This document shows, in pieces, positions 7,572 to 17,527 of a DNA stretch of 19,546 nt. Source of the DNA: DASWHK01 sp036398215 (lineage in GTDB: Bacteria > Acidobacteriota > UBA890); assembly GCA_036398215.1 (NCBI GenBank), contig DASWHK010000059.1, positions 1 through 19,546 of the forward strand. Reading direction: 5' to 3'. A program made the position numbers and the translations under genes. Position 1 is the first letter of the stretch. Each line of letters opens with the position of its first letter. The notes beneath the pieces are model-generated. The model saw nothing but the letters and a program-made list of their open reading frames with translations, was not told where the DNA came from and searched no databases.

Positions 7572-10160
7572 ATGGACATTCGGGCCAAGGTGATCGAGTC
7601 GCTGGCGGGCGCCGCGATGCGTTTTCCCCGGGCCTTCGGGCTCCTGTTCCGCGCCCGTGAGTGGATGCGGTCGACCTGGTGCCGCAACGCCCCCGGCGCC
7701 CGAGCCTTCCGCGGCGCCGCCCTCGGCCTGCTGATCGCCACGGTGGTCGTGGTCGCCGACGCGGTCCTGCACCGCGCACTGCTACCGCATCCGACCGCCG
7801 ACCGGCTCGCCAACGCCCTCCGCGGCGTCCGCGACGCCGGGCTCTGGGGGGTCGGCATCGTCCTGCTGGCGGCGCTGGTCTCGCGCTTTCCGTGGCGCTA
7901 TCGCCTGGCTCTCGGCGCTTGCGGCGGCATCCTCGCGGGCTCCTTTCCCTTCAGCCAGGATTCCCGCGGCCTGGTCTGGGGGATCGTCGCCTTCTCGCTG
8001 CTGGGGGCCGGGCTCGCCGCCATCGCCGGCGGCCGCGATGGCCTCCCGGCGTTGCAACGGCGGGTCGCCGTTGCGGCGATCGTCTTCGGCCTCGGCAGCG
8101 TCGTTTTCATGCTCTGGTGGGTGGGCAGCTCCGGCTACGAGGGGCTCGAGTACCGCAACGCCGCGGCCATCGCGGCGCAGGAGAGCGGCGCCCGGGTCGC
8201 CAAGCTGGCGGTTCCCGACCCCGCCAAGCCCGGTCCTTTCGGCGTCCGGCAGCTGACCTACGGCAGCGGCGCCGATATCCGCAGGCCCGAGTTCGGCCGC
8301 CGTGCCGACCTGGTCACCGCCACCGTCGACGGCCGTCCGTTCCTGGACGAATGGAACGGCGACAACGGCCGTGAGCGGCGCCAGTTCTGGGGCTTCGACC
8401 GCGACGAGCTGCCGCTGCAGGGCCGTGTCTGGTATCCCGACGGAGAGGGCCCCTTCCCGTTGGTGCTCATCGTCCACGGCAACCACAGCATGTACGAGTA
8501 CTCGGACCCCGGCTATGGCTATCTCGGCGAGCTGCTGGCCAGCCGCGGGTACATCCTGGTCTCGGTCGACGAGAACTTCATCAACGGCAGCATCCGCCAG
8601 GAGAACGACGCCCGCGGCTGGCTATTGCTCGAGCATCTGAAGGTCTGGAAGGCCTGGAACGAGGGCGCGGTCGCTCCGGAGACCGACGGCCCCGGCGAGC
8701 TCGCCGCCGGCGCCGACGGCACGCCGGCGGGGGAGGGTGCTCCGGCGGGGCCCAACCCCTTCCGGGGGAAGGTCGACATGAGCCGAATCGGGCTCATCGG
8801 TCACTCGCGCGGCGGCGAGGCGGTGGCGGTGGCGGCGGCCTTCAACCGGCTGCCGTACTACCCGGACGACGCCACCGTGCCGTTCGACTACGGCTTCGAG
8901 ATCGGCGCCGTCATCGCCATCGCCCCGGTGATGGGCCAGTACCAGCCCGGCGGGCGATTCACCGACCTGCTCGACGTCAACTACTTCGTCATCCACGGCG
9001 CCAACGACGGCGACGTCAGCTCCTTCAACGGCGCCGGCCAGTACGAGCACGTGGGGTTCTCCGGCGCCGCCTACCGCTTCAAGTCGTCGCTGTACGTGAT
9101 GGGCGCCAACCACGGCCAGTTCAACCAGGTCTGGGGAGACCACGACTCGGGACCGCCCTCCGGCCGCTCGCTCAGCACCCGGGGGCTGATCCCGGAGGCG
9201 CAGCAGCGGCGAATCGCCGAGGTGTACATCAGCGCCTTTCTCGAGGCGGCCCTGGGCGGCGAGCACGGCTATCTGCCGCTGTTCGCCGATGCCCGCGCCG
9301 GCGCCGGCTGGCTGCCCGACACCGCCTTCCTGCTCGAGTTCGACGACTCGCGGTCGCTGAAGGTGGCGACCTTCGACGAGGACGTCGACGTGACCACCGC
9401 CACCATCCCCGGCGGCCGAACGCGCGGCGAGGACCTCACCGTCTGGCGCGAGCAGCGGGTGGCGATGAAGTCGCGCACCAAGGAAACCGCCGGCGTCTAC
9501 CTCGGCTGGGATTCACAGGATGAGAGCGGCGCGGTCGACGCCGGCAACTGGGAAGCGGCGCCGGGCGTCTCTCGCTACGTCGTCGAGTTGCCGGCGGGCT
9601 TCACGGTCGAGCCGGCGGGCGTGCTGTTCTTCTCGGCCGCCGACGCCGACGAGAGCGCCGAGATGCCCGAGCACCTGCGCAAAGAGCAGGACGGGGACGG
9701 ACAGCAGGAGGAGGAGGAGGAAGGGTCCGGCGCGCGGGAGCAGGCAGCCCACCCCGAACACCTGCAGCAGCAGGAGGAGCGGCAGCAGGAGGAGCCGCAG
9801 CAGCAGCAGGACGACGACGACAAACAAGAGGACGAAGACGAGAACGCCCCCCGCGACCCCATCGATTTCACCGTGCGCCTCGTCGACGCCGGCGGCGCCG
9901 CCGCAGACGTTCCCTTGAGCCGCTTTTCGATGGTGCAACCGCAGCTCCAGGTCCAGCTCCGCAAGGCGTTCCTCTCGGAGCCGAGCTCGGAGTCGGAGCC
10001 CGTCTTCCAGAGCTTCGTGCTGCCGTTGGCCTGGTTCAGCGAGGCCAACTCCGACCTCGACCCCTCCCGCCCGGCGCGTATCGAGCTGATCTTCGATCGC
10101 ACCGGCTCGGGGGTCGTGATCGTCGACAGCATCGGATTTCGACCCGTCGCCGGGTCATAA
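7572..10160 (+). CDS. Membrane-anchored alpha/beta hydrolase with acidic/Gln-rich insert
   Basis: An 862-residue protein. The N-terminus has about five hydrophobic segments within residues 50-195 (for example FRGAALGLLIATVVVVAD, LWGVGIVLLAALV, IVFGLGSVVFMLWWVG). An alpha/beta hydrolase domain follows from about residue 270: LVLIVHGNHSMYEY holds the oxyanion region, Ser412 is in GHSRGGE, Asp479 in HGANDGD, and His514 in MGANHGQFN. It resembles the chlorophyllase/cutinase-like esterases. Residues about 703-761 are a low-complexity Gln/Glu/Asp tract, and a beta-rich C-terminal domain ends the protein. The substrate is unknown. The 56 residues of open frame before this ATG lack membrane or domain character, and the promoter supports 7572. 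The hydrolase probably faces the periplasm, since the triad follows the membrane segments. The sensor-kinase gene starts 36 bp downstream. Confidence 0.8.
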   Translation: MDIRAKVIESLAGAAMRFPRAFGLLFRAREWMRSTWCRNAPGARAFRGAALGLLIATVVVVADAVLHRALLPHPTADRLANALRGVRDAGLWGVGIVLLAALVSRFPWRYRLALGACGGILAGSFPFSQDSRGLVWGIVAFSLLGAGLAAIAGGRDGLPALQRRVAVAAIVFGLGSVVFMLWWVGSSGYEGLEYRNAAAIAAQESGARVAKLAVPDPAKPGPFGVRQLTYGSGADIRRPEFGRRADLVTATVDGRPFLDEWNGDNGRERRQFWGFDRDELPLQGRVWYPDGEGPFPLVLIVHGNHSMYEYSDPGYGYLGELLASRGYILVSVDENFINGSIRQENDARGWLLLEHLKVWKAWNEGAVAPETDGPGELAAGADGTPAGEGAPAGPNPFRGKVDMSRIGLIGHSRGGEAVAVAAAFNRLPYYPDDATVPFDYGFEIGAVIAIAPVMGQYQPGGRFTDLLDVNYFVIHGANDGDVSSFNGAGQYEHVGFSGAAYRFKSSLYVMGANHGQFNQVWGDHDSGPPSGRSLSTRGLIPEAQQRRIAEVYISAFLEAALGGEHGYLPLFADARAGAGWLPDTAFLLEFDDSRSLKVATFDEDVDVTTATIPGGRTRGEDLTVWREQRVAMKSRTKETAGVYLGWDSQDESGAVDAGNWEAAPGVSRYVVELPAGFTVEPAGVLFFSAADADESAEMPEHLRKEQDGDGQQEEEEEGSGAREQAAHPEHLQQQEERQQEEPQQQQDDDDKQEDEDENAPRDPIDFTVRLVDAGGAAADVPLSRFSMVQPQLQVQLRKAFLSEPSSESEPVFQSFVLPLAWFSEANSDLDPSRPARIELIFDRTGSGVVIVDSIGFRPVAGS

Positions 10161-10196
10161 GAGGGGCGGGTCGGGGAGCGCGAACCGAGGAAAGGC

Positions 10197-12680
<2,484 letters not shown>

Positions 12681-12770
12681 GGGGCGCAGGTCGGATTCAT
12701 GAGATGACCTCACCGGGCGAGGCGGCAGGGGCTCGCGCGGCAGGCCTCAATTGCCCTTGATGGAGTGCCA

Positions 12771-12905
12771 GTGTACGCTCAAGCTCCGCTGCACGATTTT
12801 TCCCCGTGCACATCCCCCGAGACGCTGTTGGCCATGGAGACGCAGCCCTCCGCAGTCAACGTCGAAGACTCGCCGTTGCACGTCGTCTACCTGTACTTCA
12901 GCTGA
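12771..12905 (+). CDS. Candidate small peptide, possible RiPP-like precursor
   Basis: A 44-codon frame from a GTG at 12771, with GGAG 5 nt upstream, to a TGA at 12903-12905. A shorter version could start at the ATG at 12834 (23 residues, METQPSAVNVED then SPLHVVYLYFS). The last 23 codons have G or C at 21 third positions, typical of coding DNA here; the first half is less biased. The peptide has a polar, Ser/Pro/Glu-rich front and an aromatic tail (LHVVYLYFS), a plausible leader-core layout. Its stop overlaps the start of the first radical SAM gene as TGATG, the same junction as between the oxygenase and methyltransferase genes. I recognise no family. It could instead be a translated leader or no gene. 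After the UGA the frame continues with Cys and 17 more codons to a TGA at 12960. Confidence 0.42.
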   Translation: MYAQAPLHDFSPCTSPETLLAMETQPSAVNVEDSPLHVVYLYFS

Positions 12906-14245
12906 TGCGAACGGCGGGCAACGGACGCAACGGCGAGCGGCGGATCGCCCTGGCTTGCATGACCCCGGTGACCGACGCCAACGAGACCGGCAGCATGGAA
13001 ATGCCGAGCTATGGGGTCAAGCGGGTCCTGGCCGCGGCGGCCGCCGACCCGGGGCTAAAGGGCACCGACTTCGCCTTCATCGACTTCAGGAAGAACGACG
13101 TCGACGCTTATGTCGACGCCATCGTCGATTTCGAGGCCGATCTGGTGGGTTTTTCGGTCTACCTCTGGTCATCGATCCTGCTCACCGAGGTGGCACGCCG
13201 CGTCAAGCAACGGCGCCCGGATTGCACGATCGTGTTCGGCGGGCCCTCCGCCCGGACGGCGCTCTTCGACCTGCCGCCATACGACAGCCCGGTTTCCTAT
13301 CTCGACGCGGTGGTCGAGTCGGAGGGCGAGACGACCTTTTGTGAGATCGCCCGGCAGCCGGAGCTGAACCGCGCCGCCTTGGGCTCTGTCGGCGGCTTGC
13401 ACCTGCCGACGTCGAACGGTTGGATCGACACCGGCCCTCGCACCCCCATCGCCGACCTCGATCAGATCGCCTCCCCGTTCCAGCTCGGCCTGATGCCGGA
13501 CCACTCGGTGGCATATCTCGAGACCTATCGCGGCTGCCCGATGTCGTGCGCGTTCTGCGAATGGGGCAGGGCCGACAACCCGGGCACCGTTTTTTCGCAG
13601 GATTACATCGCCGCCGAGCTCGCTGCCTATGCGGCAGCCGACGTTCCGGCGGTGTTTCTGGTCGACGCCGGGCTCAACCTCAACGCCAAGGCGTTCCGGA
13701 ACCTGGCGGCCGCCGAGCGTCAGGTCGGTTTTCTGAGGAGGGCGGGGTTTTGGTGCGAGGTCTATCCGTCGCTCATCAAGGACGAGCAGATGGAGTTCCT
13801 CGGCTCGGTCGGCGGCTCCAGCTATCTGGGCATCGGGCTCCAGTCGCTGGACGACGACGTGCTCAGGGCCCTGCAGCGCCCGTTCAAGCGCGACCGCTTC
13901 GAGACCGTCGTCCATCAGCTCGCGCCGATCGCCGACGCCGAGATCCAGATCATCTTCGGCCTGCCCACCGACAGCCCTGACGGGTTTCGCCGAACGCTCG
14001 AGTACGCGCTGTCGTTCCCCGCTTCGGTGCGCGCCTATCATTGCCTCGTCCTTCCCGATGCCCTGCTGACCCGCAGCCTGCCGGAATGGGACGTCCAGTT
14101 CGATCCGAGGACCCTGGAGATGGTCTCCTGCGCCGGGTGGAGCTACGCGGATCTGCAGCAGATGCGCGGCTACCTCGGCGACCTGGCGTCTTCCGTCGGC
14201 GGCAGCGCCGGGCAGTTCTGGTGGCATCTCCCGCCGGGCGCCTGA
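12905..14245 (+). CDS. Cobalamin-type radical SAM enzyme, copy 1
   Basis: A 446-residue protein starting at the ATG at 12905, which overlaps the upstream TGA. The open frame extends to 12806, but the second copy aligns from this ATG (GERRIALACMTP against GGRRVALLACYP). The N-terminal 165 residues are a B12-binding-like Rossmann domain (ADLVGFSVYLWSSILLTEVA, then TIVFGGPSARTALF); the DxHxxG cobalamin-ligand motif is not evident, so B12 use is uncertain. The radical SAM cluster is Cys211, Cys215, Cys218 in YRGCPMSCAFCEWG. Barrel motifs include LVDAGLNLN, YLGIGLQSLDDDVL and IQIIFGLPTD. Near the C-terminus MVSCAGWS is shared with the next gene. Such enzymes perform methylation, ring formation or other radical chemistry, often on peptides. 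The gene lies first among the enzyme genes of the putative operon. Confidence 0.88.
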   Translation: MRTAGNGRNGERRIALACMTPVTDANETGSMEMPSYGVKRVLAAAAADPGLKGTDFAFIDFRKNDVDAYVDAIVDFEADLVGFSVYLWSSILLTEVARRVKQRRPDCTIVFGGPSARTALFDLPPYDSPVSYLDAVVESEGETTFCEIARQPELNRAALGSVGGLHLPTSNGWIDTGPRTPIADLDQIASPFQLGLMPDHSVAYLETYRGCPMSCAFCEWGRADNPGTVFSQDYIAAELAAYAAADVPAVFLVDAGLNLNAKAFRNLAAAERQVGFLRRAGFWCEVYPSLIKDEQMEFLGSVGGSSYLGIGLQSLDDDVLRALQRPFKRDRFETVVHQLAPIADAEIQIIFGLPTDSPDGFRRTLEYALSFPASVRAYHCLVLPDALLTRSLPEWDVQFDPRTLEMVSCAGWSYADLQQMRGYLGDLASSVGGSAGQFWWHLPPGA

Positions 14246-14261
14246 TGCAGATCCCACCGCT

Positions 14262-15608
14262 ATGAGCACGACTGCTGATGATCGGCGCGGCGGCCGGCGC
14301 GTGGCGCTGCTCGCCTGCTACCCGCTGCGCGATGCGGCGATGCCTCCCCAGTTCATCTCGAATCACGGCATGCGCATGGTGGAAGCGTCGCTGCGCGCCT
14401 CCGGGCTCGAGGGCCTCGAGCTGAAGGCGTGGGACCTGCTGCACATGTCGTTGGATTCGTTGCTCGCCGAGCTGCTCGACTTCGATCCCGACGTGGTCGG
14501 ATTCTCCACCTATTTGTGGTCGTTTCCGTTCTTCGTCGAGGTGGCGCGCCGCCTCAAGGCGGACGATCGCCGGCGGACGGTCGTCTTCGGTGGACCTTCG
14601 GCGCGGCCCAGCATGCTGAGCCTCGAGCCCTTCGCGGGCGCCAGGGAGTGGATCGACGCGCTGGCGATCAACGAGGGCGAGGATACGTTCGTGGCCATCG
14701 TGGAGCAGCGCGATCGGAGCCGGGCGGCGCTGGCGAACGTCGCCGGGCTCGCCCTGCCGGCCGCCGGCGGCTGGACCGAGACCCGGCCGCGGGCGCTCTC
14801 GGATCTCAACCAGCTTCCGTCTCCGTACCAGTTGGGCCTGGTGCCCGCCGGCGGCATCGGCGTCCTGCAGACCTATCGTGGTTGCCCGTTCACCTGCTCC
14901 TTCTGCGAGTGGGGGACCCTCGAGTCGCCGAAGCGGGCCTGGAACGTCGATGCGTTGGTCGACGAGCTCGACGCCATGGCCCGCAACGGGGTCAGCGGTA
15001 CGCTCCTGGTCGACGCCGGCCTCAACCTCAACCACCACGCCTTCCGTAACCTGCGGATGGCGGCCGAGCAAAGCGGCTTCTATCGCGATCGCTACCTGAT
15101 CTGCGAGATCTACCCGGCGAAGGTCACCGACGAGCACATCGCCTTTCTCGAATCGATCGGACGGCCGCTGGTGGGCATGGGCCTGCAGTCGTTCGATCAC
15201 GACGTGCTCAGCCACGTGGAGCGCACCTACGACGAGGCACGCTTCGCCCGGACCCTGGAAGAGATCATGTCGGTGGCGACCGTGGCGGTGGAGATCATCC
15301 TGGGCTTGCCCGGCGACAATCCGGCGACTTTCCGCAAGACGTTCGAGCGGGCGCGGAGCTTGCCGGTCGCGCTGCGCGTGTACCACTGTGTGGTGCTGCC
15401 GTCGGCCCTGATGGTACGGGCGCCGAAGAGCGATCGGCTGGACTTCGATCCGGTGTCGCTGAAGATGCGCTCCTGCCTGGGCTGGTCGCGCCAGGAGCTG
15501 CAGAAAGAGGTCGATTTCGTCACCGAGAGGGCCGAGCGGGAGAGAGGCGACACCGGCGACTACTTCTGGGTGTTCTCCGCCCCCAATCCGACCCAACGCG
15601 TCTTTTAA
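14262..15608 (+). CDS. Cobalamin-type radical SAM enzyme, copy 2
   Basis: A 448-residue paralogue of the preceding gene, beginning 16 bp after it; the ribosome site is weak. It has the same order: a Rossmann-like domain (DPDVVGFSTYLWSFPFFVEV, then RTVVFGGPSARPS), a radical SAM cluster at Cys208, Cys212, Cys215 in YRGCPFTCSFCEWG, LLVDAGLNLNHHAFRNLRMA, GMGLQSFDHDVL and EIILGLPGDN, and a C-terminal MRSCLGWS. By eye the two copies look roughly 40-50 percent alike and keep the same cysteine positions within three residues, so they arose by tandem duplication. They probably act in sequence, or on different positions of one substrate. As in copy 1, the DxHxxG motif is not evident. Confidence 0.88.
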   Translation: MSTTADDRRGGRRVALLACYPLRDAAMPPQFISNHGMRMVEASLRASGLEGLELKAWDLLHMSLDSLLAELLDFDPDVVGFSTYLWSFPFFVEVARRLKADDRRRTVVFGGPSARPSMLSLEPFAGAREWIDALAINEGEDTFVAIVEQRDRSRAALANVAGLALPAAGGWTETRPRALSDLNQLPSPYQLGLVPAGGIGVLQTYRGCPFTCSFCEWGTLESPKRAWNVDALVDELDAMARNGVSGTLLVDAGLNLNHHAFRNLRMAAEQSGFYRDRYLICEIYPAKVTDEHIAFLESIGRPLVGMGLQSFDHDVLSHVERTYDEARFARTLEEIMSVATVAVEIILGLPGDNPATFRKTFERARSLPVALRVYHCVVLPSALMVRAPKSDRLDFDPVSLKMRSCLGWSRQELQKEVDFVTERAERERGDTGDYFWVFSAPNPTQRVF

Positions 15609-15621
15609 GGAACGATCGATC

Positions 15622-16470
15622 ATGAGCGAGCTGCGATCAGGCGGCGGCGTCAAGACGGTGGGCAGCTTCTTCCGCCTGCTCGAGCTCGACGCCTCGCAAG
15701 CCGCCGAACATCCGGATGTGTTCGACCGGCTGCGCCGCAGCGACATTCATGGTCTGCTGCTCCACAACGTCTACGCGCCCGCGATGATGCGCGCCGTCGG
15801 CGAGCGCCTGGAGCGTCACGATCCTCCCTTCCTCAAGACCTGGTTCCCGGAGGAGTTCCACTCCTGGTTCTACGGCCGCAACCTCAACCTCGCGCACCCC
15901 GAGCTGCTCGGCTACTTCCAGGAGGCCGAGCTGTTCAACGAGCAGCTCGAGACGCTGCTTCCCGACGGGCTCGGCGTCACCGGCTACCTCGCCGACCTTC
16001 TCGCGAGCCTGGACGGGGGCAGACGCTTTCACGCCCCGCCCGGACCCCGGCCCGGGCAGCAATACATGTTCACCACGGTCCGTTGCCACATGGAAGGCGG
16101 GTATATCCCGCCGCACCTCGACAACGAGTTCGCGCTGCGGCGTTCCTATCGTCACCTGAGGAGCATCGTCGAGCCCCCCATCTTGTCGTTCGTCCTGTGT
16201 GTGGCGGAGGCCAGCGACGGTGGGGCGCTCGAGATCTTCGACTTCCGCCAGGACACCTCCGGGACCTTCGAGGTCAGCGGCCCCATCGAGCCCGACATCA
16301 GCGACCTCGACTCGGTCGAGTTCCGCATTCCCCCAGGCAGCGTCATCGTCATCGACTCGGGGCGCTACCTGCATCGCGTGACCCCGGTCGTCGGCTCGCA
16401 GGCGCGCTGGACGCTGTGCAGCTTCATGGCCCGGGGCAAAGACCACGAGTCGATGTACTGCTGGGGCTGA
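15622..16470 (+). CDS. 2-oxoglutarate/Fe(II)-dependent oxygenase-like protein
   Basis: A 282-residue protein; AAGGAA lies 9 nt before the ATG and the start is 13 bp after the previous stop. The second half has a cupin-type jelly-roll fold with a plausible iron triad: His165 and Asp167 (PPHLDNEF) and His251 (SGRYLHRVTPV). Arg262 (QARWTLCSF) sits where the 2-oxoglutarate carboxylate arginine is expected. IPPGSVIVIDSG precedes the second histidine, and SFVLCVAEASDGGALEIFD matches the strands that support the site. The N-terminal 130 residues are not recognised (FFRLLELDASQAAEHPDVFD onward). It likely hydroxylates or otherwise oxidises the substrate of the neighbouring radical SAM enzymes. It ends MYCWG and its TGA overlaps the methyltransferase ATG by one base. 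The fold assignment rests on motifs, not on a search. Confidence 0.78.
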   Translation: MSELRSGGGVKTVGSFFRLLELDASQAAEHPDVFDRLRRSDIHGLLLHNVYAPAMMRAVGERLERHDPPFLKTWFPEEFHSWFYGRNLNLAHPELLGYFQEAELFNEQLETLLPDGLGVTGYLADLLASLDGGRRFHAPPGPRPGQQYMFTTVRCHMEGGYIPPHLDNEFALRRSYRHLRSIVEPPILSFVLCVAEASDGGALEIFDFRQDTSGTFEVSGPIEPDISDLDSVEFRIPPGSVIVIDSGRYLHRVTPVVGSQARWTLCSFMARGKDHESMYCWG

Positions 16471-17315
16471 TGGTGCAGCCCAAGGTCCCCCCGTACTTCG
16501 ACCATCTCATCGAGGGCTTCCAGCGCGGCGAGGTGGGGCGGTTCGTCCATCTCGGCCATTGGGACGAGCCGCCACCGGGCGACCGGCCGCCGGTTGCCGG
16601 CGAGCTCGAGCGTGCTCAGGAGAGGCTCGACGACCTGCTGCTCGACATGGCCAGGCTCGAGGATCGGCAGGCCGTTCTCGACGTCGGCTGCGGCTTCGGC
16701 GGCAGCATCGCCCGGATCAACGAGCGGCACCGCGGCATGCGCCTCGTCGGGGTCAACGTCGATCCCCGCCAGCTCGACATCTGCCGGCGGATCGAGCCCG
16801 CCAACCGCAACCTGATCGAGTGGAAGCAGGCGGACGCCTGCGACCTGCCGTTCCCCGAGCGGGCCTTCGAGCGGCTGCTGTGCATCGAGGCGATGTTCCA
16901 CTTCGCCTCGCGCCGCCGCTTCTTTCGAGAGGCGGCCCGGTTGCTACGGCCCGGAGGGGTCCTGGTCGCCTCGGACATCGTGCTGACCGAGTCGGCGCGC
17001 CGGCTCGACGTTCCGCGGCACGTCGTCGAGGCGCCGTTGCAGGACGGCTTCGGGCCCTGGCCCGACCCGTGGGGCGACGAGGGCGACCATCGGGAGCTGG
17101 CGCTGGAAGCCGGGCTGCGCCCTGACCTGGTGCACGACGCCACCGCGAGCACGTGCCCGAGCCATCGGTTCACCGTTCCCTCGGGCGAGAGCTGGGCTCC
17201 GGGGGAGCCGGCGGCTTCCGCCCCCGTGATGTTGAAGTGGCTGCATCGCGGGGGCCACGTGAAGTACTTGTGCTTGCGCTTCACGAAGCCGCCGGCCGGC
17301 GGCGGCGCTGCGTAG
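16470..17315 (+). CDS. Class I SAM-dependent methyltransferase
   Basis: A 281-residue protein starting at the ATG inside the TGATG junction at 16468-16472; upstream sequence in the frame is an artefact antiparallel to the oxygenase gene. Motif I is VLDVGCGFGGS (Asp71 onward). Motif II is LVGVNVDPRQL. Then come ADACDLPFPERAFERLLCIE and LLRPGGVLVASDIVL, the usual order for a small-molecule or natural-product methyltransferase of the Methyltransf_11/25 type. The closest feel is O- or C-methyltransferases of the sterol/ubiquinone/GPP class, judged by IEAMFHF after motif IV. The C-terminus (GGHVKYLCLRFTKPPAGGG) is not diagnostic. As the last gene of the putative operon it is a tailoring enzyme. 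Its stop codon directly abuts the 3' end of the convergent tRNA gene. Confidence 0.86.
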   Translation: MVQPKVPPYFDHLIEGFQRGEVGRFVHLGHWDEPPPGDRPPVAGELERAQERLDDLLLDMARLEDRQAVLDVGCGFGGSIARINERHRGMRLVGVNVDPRQLDICRRIEPANRNLIEWKQADACDLPFPERAFERLLCIEAMFHFASRRRFFREAARLLRPGGVLVASDIVLTESARRLDVPRHVVEAPLQDGFGPWPDPWGDEGDHRELALEAGLRPDLVHDATASTCPSHRFTVPSGESWAPGEPAASAPVMLKWLHRGGHVKYLCLRFTKPPAGGGAA

Positions 17316-17399
17316 TGCCGAGGGCGGGAGTCGAACCCGCACTTCCTTGCGGAAACCGGATTTTGAGTCCGGCGCGTCTGCCAGTTCCGCCACCTCGGC
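17316..17399 (-). tRNA. tRNA-Leu (anticodon CAA)
   Basis: On the minus strand the acceptor strands GCCGAGG and CCTCGGC pair, with discriminator A. The D arm contains GGCGGAACTGGCAGACGC. The anticodon stem CCGGA/TCCGG encloses the loop CTCAAAA, giving anticodon CAA, which reads UUG. A long variable arm (TTCC-GCAA-GGAA) marks class II tRNA-Leu, and the T arm is GCGGG-TTCGACT-CCCGC. The 3' CCA is not encoded. The gene is 84 nt long and its 3' end touches the methyltransferase stop codon. Confidence 0.96.
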
Positions 17400-17410
17400 G
17401 ACAAGGCACA

Positions 17411-17438
17411 AGTGTAGCAACGGCGGGGTGGTGGACAA
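17411..17438 (-). promoter_or_regulatory. Sigma70-like promoter of the tRNA-Leu gene
   Basis: On the minus strand TTGTCC (17438-17433), a 16-nt spacer and TACACT (17416-17411) lie just upstream of the tRNA 5' end at 17399. Each hexamer matches the consensus at 4 of 6 positions. The initiation point would be near 17404. Confidence 0.5.
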
Positions 17439-17527
17439 GCTGCCTTTCCTCGGGCCGGCTACGGGGTCGTATGCTATGAAACGGGTGAGAGGCCTGCGAG
17501 ACTCACCGGCAGATTCAGGAGGTAACC

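Noticed and set aside
12751..13344. 197-codon frame starting MPLMECQCTL, cysteine-rich at first
   Set aside because: It overlaps the first radical SAM gene in another frame and soon turns into Arg-rich shadow text.
14243..14245. UGA of the first radical SAM gene followed by a Cys codon
   Set aside because: The extension is only ten further codons before another UGA, its paralogue ends at a TAA in the equivalent region, and no clear hairpin was found.
16468..16470. UGA after MYCWG of the oxygenase as a possible selenocysteine
   Set aside because: The next codons give no conserved-looking sequence, I saw no suitable hairpin, and the methyltransferase ATG overlaps the stop.
17316..17399. tRNA gene as a possible integration site
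   Set aside because: I saw no integrase gene and no repeat of the tRNA 3' end elsewhere in the window.
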